NCBI GenBank assembly: GCA_021776525.1
Contig: JAJFFT010000002.1
Coordinates: 62,001-126,000, forward strand
DNA: 64,000 bases
From: Robiginitomaculum sp.
GTDB taxonomy: Bacteria; Pseudomonadota; Alphaproteobacteria; Caulobacterales; Maricaulaceae
Reading direction: 5' to 3'
The translations under genes and the position numbers were made by a program. The notes beneath the pieces are model-generated. The model saw only the letters and a program-made list of their open reading frames with translations, ran no database searches and had not been told where the DNA came from. Of this stretch, positions 17,837 to 27,113 are shown one piece after another; position 1 is the stretch's first letter; each line of letters opens with the position of its first letter.

Positions 17837-19930
17837 ATGGTCAAGAATATTAATTTGCAGGTTCTGGGCATGGATTGCCCCAGTTGTACGGTCACCGTTG
17901 AAGGGGCAGTGTGCGCCCTGCCGGGGGTGAAAAACGTCAAACTGGATTATAAGAACCAGCGGTTGACGCTTGATCTTGACGATAACGGTGCTGGCCTGGA
18001 CAAAATTGCCAGCACCGTACGTACCCTTGGCTATGATGTGGCTGAAATCACCAAAGGCACGCCGCCGCCTGCCGTAGGGCCTTGGTATCAAACTAAAAAA
18101 GGGCGCTTGGTTTTATTATCTGGTGTCATGATGACGTTGTCGGCGGTTTTGTATTTTTTCCGGCCAGACCTGTCACCTTATGGGTTCTCTGCCGCGGCAC
18201 TGATTGCACTTTTTCCAATGGCCCGCAAAGCCTTTGGTGCGGCCCGTTTGGGCAATGCCTTCACTATTGAAACGCTGGTTACCGTGGCCGTTATCGGGGC
18301 GATTATTATCAATCAGGCAGCTGAGGCGGCGCTGGTGGTCTTCCTGTTTGCTATAGGTGAGCTGCTGGAAAGTCTGGCCACGGCCAAGGCTCGGCGCAGC
18401 GTACTTGCCTTGGCCACGCTGGCTCCTAAAACGGCGTTTGTGGTGCGTGGCGACCAGGTGGAGGAAGTCCCAGCAGGTAATTTGGCCATTGGAGACACTG
18501 TCGAGGTGCGTCCCGGAGGGCGCATTCCCGCCGATGGAACGATTACCAGAGGAACAACCAGTATCGATCAATCTCCGGTTACTGGCGAAAGCATCCCGGT
18601 TCGTAAAACCAAAGGCGATACAGTTTATGCGGGCTCAATCAATGCGGATGGTGTTATTCGCCTTCGCGTCGAGAAAACATCAGAAGACAATATGATTGGG
18701 CGCATTTTAAAACTGGTCGAAGAAGCCGAGGCCAGCCAGTCACCAACGGCACGGTTTATTGACCGGTTCAGCCGTTATTATACGCCCGGCGTGATGGTGG
18801 TCAGCGCGCTTATTATCATTACCCCGCCCTTGGTATTCGGGGCTGCGTGGATGCCTTGGGTCTATAAGGGTCTGGCAATATTGCTGATTGGCTGCCCCTG
18901 TGCCTTGGTGCTTTCAACCCCCGCAGCAATCACTTCTGGCATTGCAGCGGGGGCACGCCGTGGTTTGTTGATGAAAGGTGGTGTGGCCCTGGAGGCGATT
19001 GGCAAAGTCACTACTGTGGCTTTTGACAAAACCGGCACTCTGACCGAAGGCACACCCAAGGTTACAGATGCTCAAGCCTTTTCGGGCACCGAAGAGCAGA
19101 TGATGGCTCTGGCTGCGGCCATTGAGGCCAGTTCATCCCACCCACTGGCCAAGGCCATTGTAGATGCCACTAAGGCCAGAAAAATTGAAATTCCCAAAGC
19201 CTCAAATTCCAAAGCCTTACAGGGGCGCGGCGTAGAGGGCACGGTGGATGGCCAGAAAATCATTATTGCTTCCCCGCGATATGTCGCCGAAATTGCCATG
19301 CTTAAAGAAACCCAAAACGCGACTATTCTAGAGCTGGAAGAAGAGGGCAAAACTGTTGCTGTTGTTATGCAAGGCAAAACCGTACTGGGTGTAATCGCAA
19401 TGCGTGATGAGCTGCGTGATGATGCAAAAGCTGCGATTGCGGCCTTAAAGGCGCTTAATATCGGGGTTGTCATGTTGACCGGGGACAATGCGCGCACGGG
19501 CCGGGCATTGGCTAACCAGCTTGGCATGGATGTGCGTGCGGAGCTCATGCCCGAAGATAAACTGATCGCCATCGAAATACTGAAAGAAAGTGGAAAAACA
19601 GCCATGGTTGGCGATGGCATTAACGATGCGCCAGCCCTCGCCCGTGCTGATGTTGGTATCGCCATGGGGGGCGGCACCGACGTCGCGTTGGAGACCGCCG
19701 ATGCCGCCTTGTTGCAAGAACGCGTGAGCGGGATGCCGGACCTGGTACGTCTGTCGCGTGCGACCTTGAATAATATTTACCAGAACATCACGGCCGCACT
19801 GATCCTAAAAGCGATATTCTTTGCAACCACCTTGATGGGGGCTACGGATTTATGGATGGCCATTCTGGCCGATACGGGTGCCACCGTACTGGTGACCCTG
19901 AATGCTCTTCGCCTGCTGAAATTTAAGTAA
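17837..19930 (+). CDS. Heavy-metal P-type ATPase, Zn/Cd/Pb type (P1B-2)
   Basis: About 697 residues from the ATG at 17837. One N-terminal metal-binding domain (GMDCPSC, about residues 11-17), six to eight transmembrane segments, the metal-site C353-P-C355 in IGCPCALVLSTP, the phosphorylated D397 in DKTGT, the hinge MVGDGINDAPAL, and the terminal ADTGATVLVTLNALRL that marks ZntA/CadA-type pumps. It exports divalent soft metals from the cytoplasm, complementing the periplasm-clearing CzcCBA pump encoded just upstream; together they are a two-step exit route. Confidence 0.9.
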   Translation: MVKNINLQVLGMDCPSCTVTVEGAVCALPGVKNVKLDYKNQRLTLDLDDNGAGLDKIASTVRTLGYDVAEITKGTPPPAVGPWYQTKKGRLVLLSGVMMTLSAVLYFFRPDLSPYGFSAAALIALFPMARKAFGAARLGNAFTIETLVTVAVIGAIIINQAAEAALVVFLFAIGELLESLATAKARRSVLALATLAPKTAFVVRGDQVEEVPAGNLAIGDTVEVRPGGRIPADGTITRGTTSIDQSPVTGESIPVRKTKGDTVYAGSINADGVIRLRVEKTSEDNMIGRILKLVEEAEASQSPTARFIDRFSRYYTPGVMVVSALIIITPPLVFGAAWMPWVYKGLAILLIGCPCALVLSTPAAITSGIAAGARRGLLMKGGVALEAIGKVTTVAFDKTGTLTEGTPKVTDAQAFSGTEEQMMALAAAIEASSSHPLAKAIVDATKARKIEIPKASNSKALQGRGVEGTVDGQKIIIASPRYVAEIAMLKETQNATILELEEEGKTVAVVMQGKTVLGVIAMRDELRDDAKAAIAALKALNIGVVMLTGDNARTGRALANQLGMDVRAELMPEDKLIAIEILKESGKTAMVGDGINDAPALARADVGIAMGGGTDVALETADAALLQERVSGMPDLVRLSRATLNNIYQNITAALILKAIFFATTLMGATDLWMAILADTGATVLVTLNALRLLKFK

Positions 19931-19973
19931 GGCGTCACTCGTATTTCCCCTTCGAAATAAAAAATATTTTTTG

Positions 19974-19999
19974 GAGGGGTTGATCAGTTCAGCACGTAT
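19974..19999 (+). promoter_or_regulatory. Island ECF-type promoter motif, copy 1 (two-haem peroxidase)
   Basis: GAGGGG at 19974-19979, 15 bases, then CGTAT at 19995-19999, on the plus strand 138 bases ahead of the two-haem protein start. The same element with the same 15-base gap recurs at 25003-25028 (minus), 25079-25104 (plus) and 33714-33739 (minus). An AT-rich tract precedes it. The shape (a -35 block, 15 bases, then CGTAT) fits an extracytoplasmic-function sigma promoter, most simply that of the CnrH-like sigma encoded at 28.3 kb. Confidence 0.65.
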
Positions 20000-20046
20000 A
20001 TATCATAACATTAGTATATTCTAATTTAGTAAATACGGATATATAC
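19996..20046. repeat. AT-rich inverted repeat in the two-haem gene leader
   Basis: GTATATATC (19996-20004) and GATATATAC (20038-20046) are perfect 9-base arms 33 bases apart. A smaller TTAG...CTAA dyad lies between them. The left arm overlaps the CGTAT of the promoter motif, so it could be an operator or a leader hairpin. No regulator can be assigned. Confidence 0.4.
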
Positions 20047-20136
20047 CGCTCACTAAGAAGGGGATTTATCCAGTTGCACCGGGAACAGGGCGTGCCCGTG
20101 CAGATAATAATCCAGCTCATAATCAAGGGGGAAAGT

Positions 20137-22716
20137 ATGAAAAAATCACACCTGCGTAGCGGAATTTCCAAAATTGCATTTGCAGTGATCGGCATAGGTC
20201 TCGCGACAACAAGTATCTCAAGTATTGCGGCACCGGCATCGCCTGATTTATGGCAATTACAGAGCGGTACTTCGCAAAATTCTGTATTTGTGTCCTTGGC
20301 AAGCCGATCTGATTTCACAACGGGGCAGGACTTCATACTTGAAGCGCCAGATGGAGCATTAAAAACGATTACGCTAACGGAGGTACAAAAGCTCCGACTG
20401 GGTGGAACGCGTATTTTGGGCGTCTCTGAAGATGGCGGCTCATCACTGGATATGGTTGTCGTTGCCGGACAGGCTTTTGGGGACTGGGTTGTCGATAACC
20501 AGAGCGCATACTCTATTTTCAGCAATGCAGGCAATGGTCCGGGTCTGTTTGCGGCCAATTCCACGGCTTTATTGTCTGCCAGGGTAGATGTTGAAACTCT
20601 GCTGCGCAGTGCAGACCTCTTGACCTCTGGTCCGGTTGTCGCGTGGGTGTCTAAAGAATTTGAAGACCGCTTTGGTCTGGCCAGTGCGGCGCGTCTTGAA
20701 TACCTTCTGAGTAAGGTCAATGCTGCGCGTCAGGCCAAGGGCCTTGGCGCCGTTGAACTTGTTGCAACAAGACAGGTAGACACAGCGGATGATCCAGCAT
20801 TTGCCGCAAGCGGTGTTGTGGTCACCTCTGCAAAACCGACAGCAACGGATGATGAACTGGCACTGGTTGCCGCGGTGCTGCCTTCGTCTCGATCTGTGAA
20901 AACCGGTGTCGCAGCCACCGCCTTTGCGACAGTGATCAACCCTGGCGCTTCGGATGCCACCAGTTGCGGTCTTGTGATGAACGGTTCCGGACCTGCCGGC
21001 GTCTTTCATTTTCAGGAAACGGATGCCGCCAACGCTCCGACCGGTGTTGAAGACCAAACCGTTACGATTGCAGGCAATGCTGCACAAAGCTTTGTGTTCT
21101 CATTTGCTGCAAACTCTGCCCAGGACCCAGGCCTCGAATTACCTATTGAGTTTTCGTGCGCCAATCGTCAATCGGCAGTTATCGTTTCTGGTTTGAACAC
21201 GTTGTTCTTCTCGGCCTCTGATGTTGATGTGCCAGATATTATTGCGTTGAGCGAAACCGGCTCGGCCGTAGGCCTGAACACCAATGCCGGTATTGTTGAC
21301 ATGATTGACCGGGAAAAAGACGGTGCATTCGTTGTCGCAACATCCAATGTTGGCGCGTCGGGGACTGTGACCGTAGCGGCGGCGTCAAGCGCGCCGGCAT
21401 CCTTGCCAGTATCCTTGCTCGTTTGCCAGACTGATCCGGGGACCGGAGCTTGTTTGCAAGCGCCTACTTCGGATGTCTCTTTGATGATTGGTGCCGGGGA
21501 AACGCCATCTTTTGCATTTTTTACAAGCTCGGATACGGTTTGGCCATTTGACCCGGCAAACAACCGGGTCAACATAACATTCACAGAGAATGGCGCGGTA
21601 CGGGGATCGACCTCTGTTGCGCTTCGGACATTGCAAGGTACGCCTGCTTTACCTGCCACGCTGGTGGATTATGAAGCCATTGCCGAAAATTTGCCGGCAC
21701 ATTTCACCCAAAGCACAGGCATGGGGCCCGGGCAGTTTACACCCCAGGCGGTTGACAATACGCCCGTGGATAATCCGGTAACCAATGCCGGTGCTACCTT
21801 GGGCCAGGTTTTATTCTATGACAAACGCCTGAGCATCAATGATACAGTCTCGTGCTCTTCTTGCCATGAACAAGCCATTGGTTTTTCTGATCCCGACAAG
21901 CTAAGCGACGGTTTCGCCGGCGGAAAAACCGGGCGTCATTCTATGGGGTTGGCGAATGCAAGGTTTTATGGACCGGGTGCATTTTTCTGGGACGAACGCG
22001 CCGCAACACTGGAAGATCAGGTTCTCATGCCGATCCAGGATGGTGTGGAAATGGGCATGACACTGCCTGTATTATTGCCCAAATTGGAGGCGGTGAGCTT
22101 TTACCCTGATATGTTTAATGCAGCTTTTGGGGACAATACGATCACATCAGACCGTATCTCCAAGGCCTTGGCGCAATTTGTACGCTCGATGGTGTCCAGC
22201 AATTCCAAGTTTGATCAGGCCTATGTTAACGGCACGCCGGATCAACCAGATTTTGCGGGCACGTTTACCAGCGAAGAGTTTCTAGGTGCGGCGCTCTTTA
22301 TGCCGATCGAAGATTCTGGCGTGCAATCCTTTGGCTGTGTCAGTTGCCACAGAACCACGGTTCAGGCGTTGGATGCAGTCCAAAATAATGGCCTTGATCT
22401 CAATACAGATGCTGATCAGGGCGCGGGTGGAGGTGCTTTCAAGGCGCCGTCATTACGCAATATCGCGGTGCGTGCGCCCTATATGCACGATGGCCGTTTT
22501 GGTACCCTGGCCGAGGTGATCGAGTTTTATAACTCGGGCATTCAGAACCACCCGAACCTGTCACCACGTTTGCGCCAAGGCGGACCAAATGGCCAGCCAA
22601 GACGGTTTAACATGACCGATCAGCAAAAGGCGGCGTTGGAAGCTTTCCTGGGGACCTTGACCGATCAGGGGTTTATTACCGACAGCCGCTATGCGGATCC
22701 CTTCTTAAAGAAATAA
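20137..22716 (+). CDS. Periplasmic two-haem cytochrome c peroxidase/MauG-like protein with a large unknown N-terminal region
   Basis: 859 residues, far longer than the usual roughly 350-residue family members. A signal peptide (about 1-30) is followed by roughly 480 residues of Ala/Ser/Thr-rich, probably beta-rich sequence that I do not recognise, then a bacterial peroxidase/MauG domain with two haem sites, C573-SSC-H577 and C734-VSC-H738, and the typical APSLRNIAVRAPYMHDGRF. The start at 20137 is set by AAGGGGGAAAG and the signal peptide. It likely reduces peroxide or oxidises a periplasmic partner under metal stress. The island promoter motif lies 138 bases upstream. Confidence 0.85.
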   Translation: MKKSHLRSGISKIAFAVIGIGLATTSISSIAAPASPDLWQLQSGTSQNSVFVSLASRSDFTTGQDFILEAPDGALKTITLTEVQKLRLGGTRILGVSEDGGSSLDMVVVAGQAFGDWVVDNQSAYSIFSNAGNGPGLFAANSTALLSARVDVETLLRSADLLTSGPVVAWVSKEFEDRFGLASAARLEYLLSKVNAARQAKGLGAVELVATRQVDTADDPAFAASGVVVTSAKPTATDDELALVAAVLPSSRSVKTGVAATAFATVINPGASDATSCGLVMNGSGPAGVFHFQETDAANAPTGVEDQTVTIAGNAAQSFVFSFAANSAQDPGLELPIEFSCANRQSAVIVSGLNTLFFSASDVDVPDIIALSETGSAVGLNTNAGIVDMIDREKDGAFVVATSNVGASGTVTVAAASSAPASLPVSLLVCQTDPGTGACLQAPTSDVSLMIGAGETPSFAFFTSSDTVWPFDPANNRVNITFTENGAVRGSTSVALRTLQGTPALPATLVDYEAIAENLPAHFTQSTGMGPGQFTPQAVDNTPVDNPVTNAGATLGQVLFYDKRLSINDTVSCSSCHEQAIGFSDPDKLSDGFAGGKTGRHSMGLANARFYGPGAFFWDERAATLEDQVLMPIQDGVEMGMTLPVLLPKLEAVSFYPDMFNAAFGDNTITSDRISKALAQFVRSMVSSNSKFDQAYVNGTPDQPDFAGTFTSEEFLGAALFMPIEDSGVQSFGCVSCHRTTVQALDAVQNNGLDLNTDADQGAGGGAFKAPSLRNIAVRAPYMHDGRFGTLAEVIEFYNSGIQNHPNLSPRLRQGGPNGQPRRFNMTDQQKAALEAFLGTLTDQGFITDSRYADPFLKK

Positions 22717-22730
22717 AAATTGCTATATAA

Positions 22731-22769
22731 CAAAATCATGGCGGGTTTTAATAACCCGCCATGATTTTG
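22731..22769. terminator. Bidirectional terminator between convergent cytochrome genes
   Basis: A perfect 17-base-pair stem (22731-22747 with 22753-22769) around a 5-base loop, with T-rich tracts on both sides. It separates the two-haem gene (plus) from the small cytochrome gene (minus) and can serve both. Confidence 0.85.
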
Positions 22770-22771
22770 TT

Positions 22772-23134
22772 TTATTTGCTAAACTTCATACGTAAATAAG
22801 CTAAAACGTTTTCGATATCATCCTCGCTCAGGTCTTCATTGCCGCCTCTGGCTGGCATGGGCATGGACGAGTTTGGGCTTTCGAACCCGTCGGCTATATG
22901 AGCGATCAATACGGCATCGTCCTGGCTTAATACTCCGGCTGATTTAGTGAAATCGGGGGTGCCCGGAATTTCACCTTTCCCATTTTCGCCGTGGCAGAAA
23001 ACACAGGTGCCTTCGTAAACCGATGCGCCTTTGGCCGCATCACCGCCATTATCCGCATAGGCAACAGCCGCTGAAAAAGTTGCGGCGCTTGTTATGCATA
23101 AAGTGATGAAGGCTGTTCTGAGACGTATACTCAT
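22772..23134 (-). CDS. Small periplasmic c-type cytochrome
   Basis: 120 residues with a cleavable signal peptide (ending near AVAYA) and a single haem site in EGTCVFCHGENGKG. An axial Met candidate lies in SSMPMPARGG, and the C-terminal helix (DDIENVLAYLRMKF) is normal for class I cytochrome c. It starts after AAGGAGCAC. It is the last of three minus-strand genes (porin, cytochrome, cytochrome) and is probably an electron donor or acceptor for the two-haem peroxidase encoded convergently. Confidence 0.9.
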   Translation of the reverse strand: MSIRLRTAFITLCITSAATFSAAVAYADNGGDAAKGASVYEGTCVFCHGENGKGEIPGTPDFTKSAGVLSQDDAVLIAHIADGFESPNSSMPMPARGGNEDLSEDDIENVLAYLRMKFSK

Positions 23135-23162
23135 TTTGTGCTCCTTTGGTGAGGTTCATTGT

Positions 23163-23474
23163 TTAATTGCTGGCTTTGAGAAAAGCTTTGATGTCTTCGG
23201 CCTCAGGCGCCAAAAGATTTGCCCGGACCCGCATGTGCGTGACGGATACATCCCATTCGGCGTCGGTGAGTTCTTTGGGGGAGCGCAAGTTATGGCACCG
23301 CCCGCAATTGTTTTTCCACGCTTTGGCGCCGCGAACGACCTGCATGGGGTCAGGCTTCTGGCTAGCTTTTGACTTGGCCGGGCTGGCCGCCATAGAGGCT
23401 GTGCCCATAAGCAGAACGCCAAGGAAAAGGATGAGTGAAGCACCTTTGATTGGGCTAAGTGATGATTGTTTCAT
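23163..23474 (-). CDS. Small single-haem c-type cytochrome
   Basis: 103 residues. A signal peptide (to about residue 30, TASMAASPA) and the haem site NNCGRCHNLRSP are visible, with an axial Met candidate in VTHMRVRANLL near the C-terminus. The gaps of 20 and 28 bases to the porin and second cytochrome genes indicate one transcript. The partner is likely the neighbouring cytochrome or the two-haem protein, by context only. Confidence 0.88.
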   Translation of the reverse strand: MKQSSLSPIKGASLILFLGVLLMGTASMAASPAKSKASQKPDPMQVVRGAKAWKNNCGRCHNLRSPKELTDAEWDVSVTHMRVRANLLAPEAEDIKAFLKASN

Positions 23475-23494
23475 GATCTTGTCCTTCCCTGAAT

Positions 23495-24853
23495 TTAAAA
23501 GCCGTAGGCAATCTGGAATTGATAAAGTTGTTCACTATCCACGCCCAGAACCTTGAAATTGCGCCATTCCAACCCGGCTTTGGCAACAATGGTGGGGGCA
23601 AGCCAATAGTTCAGCCCGACATTAAATCGGTCTTGTGCATTTTCTTCTTCAAGTTCGTCGTGGCCTGAAATTCTGAACTGGCCATAACGAATAACCGGTT
23701 CGAGATTATGCAGGAAATCTGAATCGCCAACATTGGATAGTCTGTATGAAACCTGACCATACCAGGCTTCCATGCCCAGCCTGGGCAGAACGTCGCCCAA
23801 AGGCTCTTCTCCGGTAATGCTGAATAAAGTGCCACGATGCGATTTGAGGTACTCAAAGCGGGCTGATAACGCGCCTTTTGAATAAGCACCATCCATGCCC
23901 CACAGGGTGTAACGTGCCTGGTCAAGACCCAATGGATCGTCAGAAGAAACCTGGATCGGTGTTTCAGCGTGCGCGACGGCCTCGCCTTCATAGCCGCCTA
24001 CTTTTGCGGTTAGGTAAGAACCACCTATTTCCAGATTTGGAATGGGGAAGAAGCCCAGACGGCCGCCGAGTGATTTATTACTGTTGTCGTCACGGCCAAC
24101 ACCCTCCAAGGCTACACCACCTTCTGAGGTGGTCCGGGGGCCATTACCAAGGGCAAGGCTGTACGTGAGGCGTGATTTGCCGATTGGAACAGCGCCGCGG
24201 ACCTGGACCCCAGTGTCGCTGGTTGGTTGTACACCATCGTGGCCAAACCCAGCAGGGGCACCCTGAATTTTGTTGATCCAGCTTGGATGCAAGCGTTCCT
24301 GAAACTGGCCAATCGGGCTGAGATATTTGCCAGCCACCACGGTGATATAGTCATTCAGTATGATATCGAATTGAGAATACTCAAGTTCGGTGGCCGTTTC
24401 GCCATCACTGGTCGTTGAAAATTCAAGCTCGCTTTCAAAAACCAACAAGTCTTTGTACTGGAAGTGAAAACCGGGGTTAAACTTCCCAGTGACAAAGCTG
24501 TCTGCGCCTGGTCTGTCGCTGCCGACAAAACCAACGTCGGCATAACCGGCCAAATGCCATTTTGCATCTGACTCAGCACCGGAATACCGGCCCTGCATCG
24601 CCTTGGCCGTTTGTTTTTGAACGACATTGACCGTCTTTATAGCATTCTGTGCGGTTGCCTGAGCGGCGTCCGCTGTTTGTGCGGACTGGCTGATGGCCTG
24701 GCGTAAGGCATTGAGTTCGCTTTCAAGCTTTTCAATACGCTCCAACAGCGCCTGGCTGCTCGGGTCAGTGTTTTGTATGCTTTGTGCGTTGGCATCTAAT
24801 GACGCGAAAAAGATCACGGCTAAAGCTGATGTTCCGCATAATATTTTTCTCAT
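23495..24853 (-). CDS. Outer membrane porin with N-terminal coiled coil
   Basis: 452 residues. A signal peptide ending in DANA is followed by a coiled coil (LLERIEKLESELNALRQ, about residues 34-70), then many alternating beta-strand segments ending in the typical aromatic terminus YQFQIAYGF. It resembles phosphate-selective OprO/OprP- or DcaP-like porins; the substrate is unknown. It is the first gene of the porin-cytochrome operon. The island promoter motif lies in its upstream region on the minus strand (25003-25028), 150 bases from the start. Confidence 0.8.
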   Translation of the reverse strand: MRKILCGTSALAVIFFASLDANAQSIQNTDPSSQALLERIEKLESELNALRQAISQSAQTADAAQATAQNAIKTVNVVQKQTAKAMQGRYSGAESDAKWHLAGYADVGFVGSDRPGADSFVTGKFNPGFHFQYKDLLVFESELEFSTTSDGETATELEYSQFDIILNDYITVVAGKYLSPIGQFQERLHPSWINKIQGAPAGFGHDGVQPTSDTGVQVRGAVPIGKSRLTYSLALGNGPRTTSEGGVALEGVGRDDNSNKSLGGRLGFFPIPNLEIGGSYLTAKVGGYEGEAVAHAETPIQVSSDDPLGLDQARYTLWGMDGAYSKGALSARFEYLKSHRGTLFSITGEEPLGDVLPRLGMEAWYGQVSYRLSNVGDSDFLHNLEPVIRYGQFRISGHDELEEENAQDRFNVGLNYWLAPTIVAKAGLEWRNFKVLGVDSEQLYQFQIAYGF

Positions 24854-25002
24854 AATAGTCCCTCATCGACATAAATATCAGCACATGGAATTCTCAAGGT
24901 GGAGGGTGAAATATACGCTGTATTCTATCAAATAAAACGTGACAAAGCGACGCAACTTATTGAAAACATTATATAATTTAAGTTGTCATGGCTCTAGACG
25001 TA

Positions 25003-25028
25003 ATACGCACTAAAAGCGAATACCCCTC
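25003..25028 (-). promoter_or_regulatory. Island ECF-type promoter motif, copy 2 (porin/cytochrome operon)
   Basis: On the minus strand GAGGGG (25028-25023), 15 bases, CGTAT (25007-25003). It points to the porin gene, start 150 bases away. It is nearly back to back with copy 3 in the divergent spacer, so one sigma factor could drive both directions. Confidence 0.65.
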
Positions 25029-25078
25029 AAATATTTTTACAACTGCGTCAAAGCGCCGCAAAATTTCACGAATTTTGT

Positions 25079-25104
25079 AAGGGGAGAGGCAGTTTGTCGC
25101 GTAT
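25079..25104 (+). promoter_or_regulatory. Island ECF-type promoter motif, copy 3 (CnrYXH operon)
   Basis: AAGGGG (25079-25084), 15 bases, CGTAT (25100-25104), 38 bases ahead of the first gene of the six-gene operon that ends with the ECF sigma gene. This is the placement expected for sigma autoregulation. It also shares CAGTT within the spacer with copy 1. Confidence 0.65.
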
Positions 25105-25142
25105 CCCGAATAAGAGAGAAATTACTTTTCAGGGATCTATCT

Positions 25143-25934
25143 ATGTATAAGAATTATTTTACCCTTTTAACGCTGTTGGCTGTGCTTGCTATCGCCGCGT
25201 CCGCGTTTTCTGCGCAGGCTCATGGGAATAAAAAGCACCCTGCTGCAAAAGTGCAGACGACGACCCAGCAGGTCGAGCAAAACAGTGTGCCAACACCTCA
25301 AATGCCTGACAAAGGTCATAATGGTGACGAAAAAGCACATGATGGAACTTCTCATGACGATGCAGGCACCGTCCTTGCACATGATGAAAGCGGTACGGCG
25401 GCTCATGAACACCAAGAAGGCATGGCTGAGGAAGAGGAAGAAGGACATTCACATTGGGGCGATAACGGGCCCAGTACGCCTTTTGAGAAGACCCTGGCTT
25501 ATTTAGGCAATTTCCATTCGCTTCTTGTGCACTTTCCAATTGCGCTATTTTTGACGGCGGCTTTGGCGCAGGGTTTGTTGCTGACTGGTCGCAAAGGCAA
25601 TTTAGAGAGTGTCGTGCGCTTTACCGTATGGGTCGGTGCTTTTGGTGCCTTGGTTGCTGGTCTTTTAGGCTGGGCCCATGCCGGGCCGACGCCGGCACAT
25701 GAATCCAGCGTGATGATGAGTCACAGATGGATTGGGACAGCGTTATTGGTGGGCGGGTTTGCAATGGCCTTCCTTATGGAGGCTGCGCGCCATTCAAAAA
25801 ACACCGGGGCTATGACCATCGTGTTTAATCTGGCTCTGTTTTTAATGGCGGCTTTTGTTGCGATAAACGGGTTCTTAGGCGGTGCATTGGCCCACGGCGG
25901 GATGTCGCACCTTATGCCCGGTATGATGGGTTAA
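25143..25934 (+). CDS. His-rich membrane protein with DUF2231 domain
   Basis: 263 residues. A signal peptide (ending near FSAQA) is followed by a His/Asp/Glu-rich periplasmic stretch (about residues 26-105) likely to bind metal. A four-helix membrane domain with the DUF2231 motif FHSLLVHFPIALFLTA follows, then a His/Met tail (HGGMSHLMPGMMG). DUF2231 membrane proteins often go with redox or metal functions, but no activity is established. First gene of the CnrYXH operon, four bases ahead of the acyltransferase; the island promoter motif lies upstream. Confidence 0.85.
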   Translation: MYKNYFTLLTLLAVLAIAASAFSAQAHGNKKHPAAKVQTTTQQVEQNSVPTPQMPDKGHNGDEKAHDGTSHDDAGTVLAHDESGTAAHEHQEGMAEEEEEGHSHWGDNGPSTPFEKTLAYLGNFHSLLVHFPIALFLTAALAQGLLLTGRKGNLESVVRFTVWVGAFGALVAGLLGWAHAGPTPAHESSVMMSHRWIGTALLVGGFAMAFLMEAARHSKNTGAMTIVFNLALFLMAAFVAINGFLGGALAHGGMSHLMPGMMG

Positions 25935-25937
25935 ATC

Positions 25938-27113
25938 TTGTTTTACCCGCAAAATATACGCATCCTGACCCGTGTTCGGTTTTTTGCCGCTATGTGGGTC
26001 GTGATTTTTCATTGGCGCTACAGCTGGGATGTCAACATAGATAAATACACAGGCTTTTTTGAGTTTGGCCGCTTCGGTGTAGATATCTTTTTTGTACTTT
26101 CAGGCTTTGTACTGGCTCACGCTTATCTTGCAAAAATACGCGCCGGGCAATTTGACTATTGGAAGTTTCTGGTCGCCAGGCTGGCCAGGATTTATCCATT
26201 ACATATCCTGGTTTTCGGATTTGTGGGGATGATGCTGATCAGCAGTTCTATGTTGGGTGTTCCCGTACAATCGGACGCTTTTCCGCCGGGGCATATCCTG
26301 CCTAATATCCTGCTTATACAGGCGTGGGGCTTAACTCCCGGCGCAACCTGGAATGTGCCGGCATGGTCCATCAGCGCAGAGTGGTTTGCATATCTGTTGT
26401 TTCCCCTTTTTGCACTGATTGGCCTCAAATTCATGCACCGCCCATTCGCGGGATTGCTGCTTGGCCTCGGTATGTTTTTTATACTCGATTTGGTCTATCA
26501 GGCTCTTGTCGGATCCTACCTGCCCAGCGCCACCGATAATTTTGGAATTCTGCGCATTGTTCCAGAGTTTTTAATGGGGTTTATGTTATATCTCATTGGT
26601 GTGCGTTACAGTATAAAGGCCGGTGCAGTCCGTATCGGTGCGCTTGCCGTCACTGTGCTTGCACTCTTTCTGTCAGCGCATTTGCGATTGGATGAACGGC
26701 TGGTTGCCCTGTTGGCTTTGCCCTTGGTGTTCTTCCTGGCCGAAGTCTCCAAAGTTGATCGTCTGGATGAAAACCAGCCGAACCACGGCTTTGACGTAAC
26801 AGAGTATCTGGGGCGTGTATCATACTCCATATACCTGCTGCATGTGCCGTTTTTCATGGCCGCCTATAACCTGATGGATGATGTTTTTGGCTGGATTGAT
26901 GGGCAGCTTTCAACACCGCTTATGCTAGTTTTGCTGGCCGTTTTCATACCCATTTGCATGGCCAGTTATCATTTAATAGAAAACCCCGCCCGCTATTTTG
27001 TCCGTGCGCAAGGTGATCGAATGATCGATTCGATACGGCAGGCCTTTTCTGGCGCAAACGCTCAATCTGAACCGTCACCACAACACCTTAACAATGAGGA
27101 TATCAAAATATGA
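25938..27113 (+). CDS. Acyltransferase-3 family membrane protein
   Basis: 391 residues with about ten hydrophobic segments. The N-terminal IRILTRVRFFAAMWVVIFHW contains the Arg and active-site His of the family, and GRFGVDIFFVLSGFVLAHAY follows. These enzymes move acyl groups onto sugars or glycans of the envelope. The start is a TTG at 25938, four bases after the previous stop, because the family core begins only a few residues in; the nearest ATG would cut it. Its presence in a metal-sensing operon is unusual and may reflect envelope modification under metal stress. Confidence 0.85.
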   Translation: MFYPQNIRILTRVRFFAAMWVVIFHWRYSWDVNIDKYTGFFEFGRFGVDIFFVLSGFVLAHAYLAKIRAGQFDYWKFLVARLARIYPLHILVFGFVGMMLISSSMLGVPVQSDAFPPGHILPNILLIQAWGLTPGATWNVPAWSISAEWFAYLLFPLFALIGLKFMHRPFAGLLLGLGMFFILDLVYQALVGSYLPSATDNFGILRIVPEFLMGFMLYLIGVRYSIKAGAVRIGALAVTVLALFLSAHLRLDERLVALLALPLVFFLAEVSKVDRLDENQPNHGFDVTEYLGRVSYSIYLLHVPFFMAAYNLMDDVFGWIDGQLSTPLMLVLLAVFIPICMASYHLIENPARYFVRAQGDRMIDSIRQAFSGANAQSEPSPQHLNNEDIKI

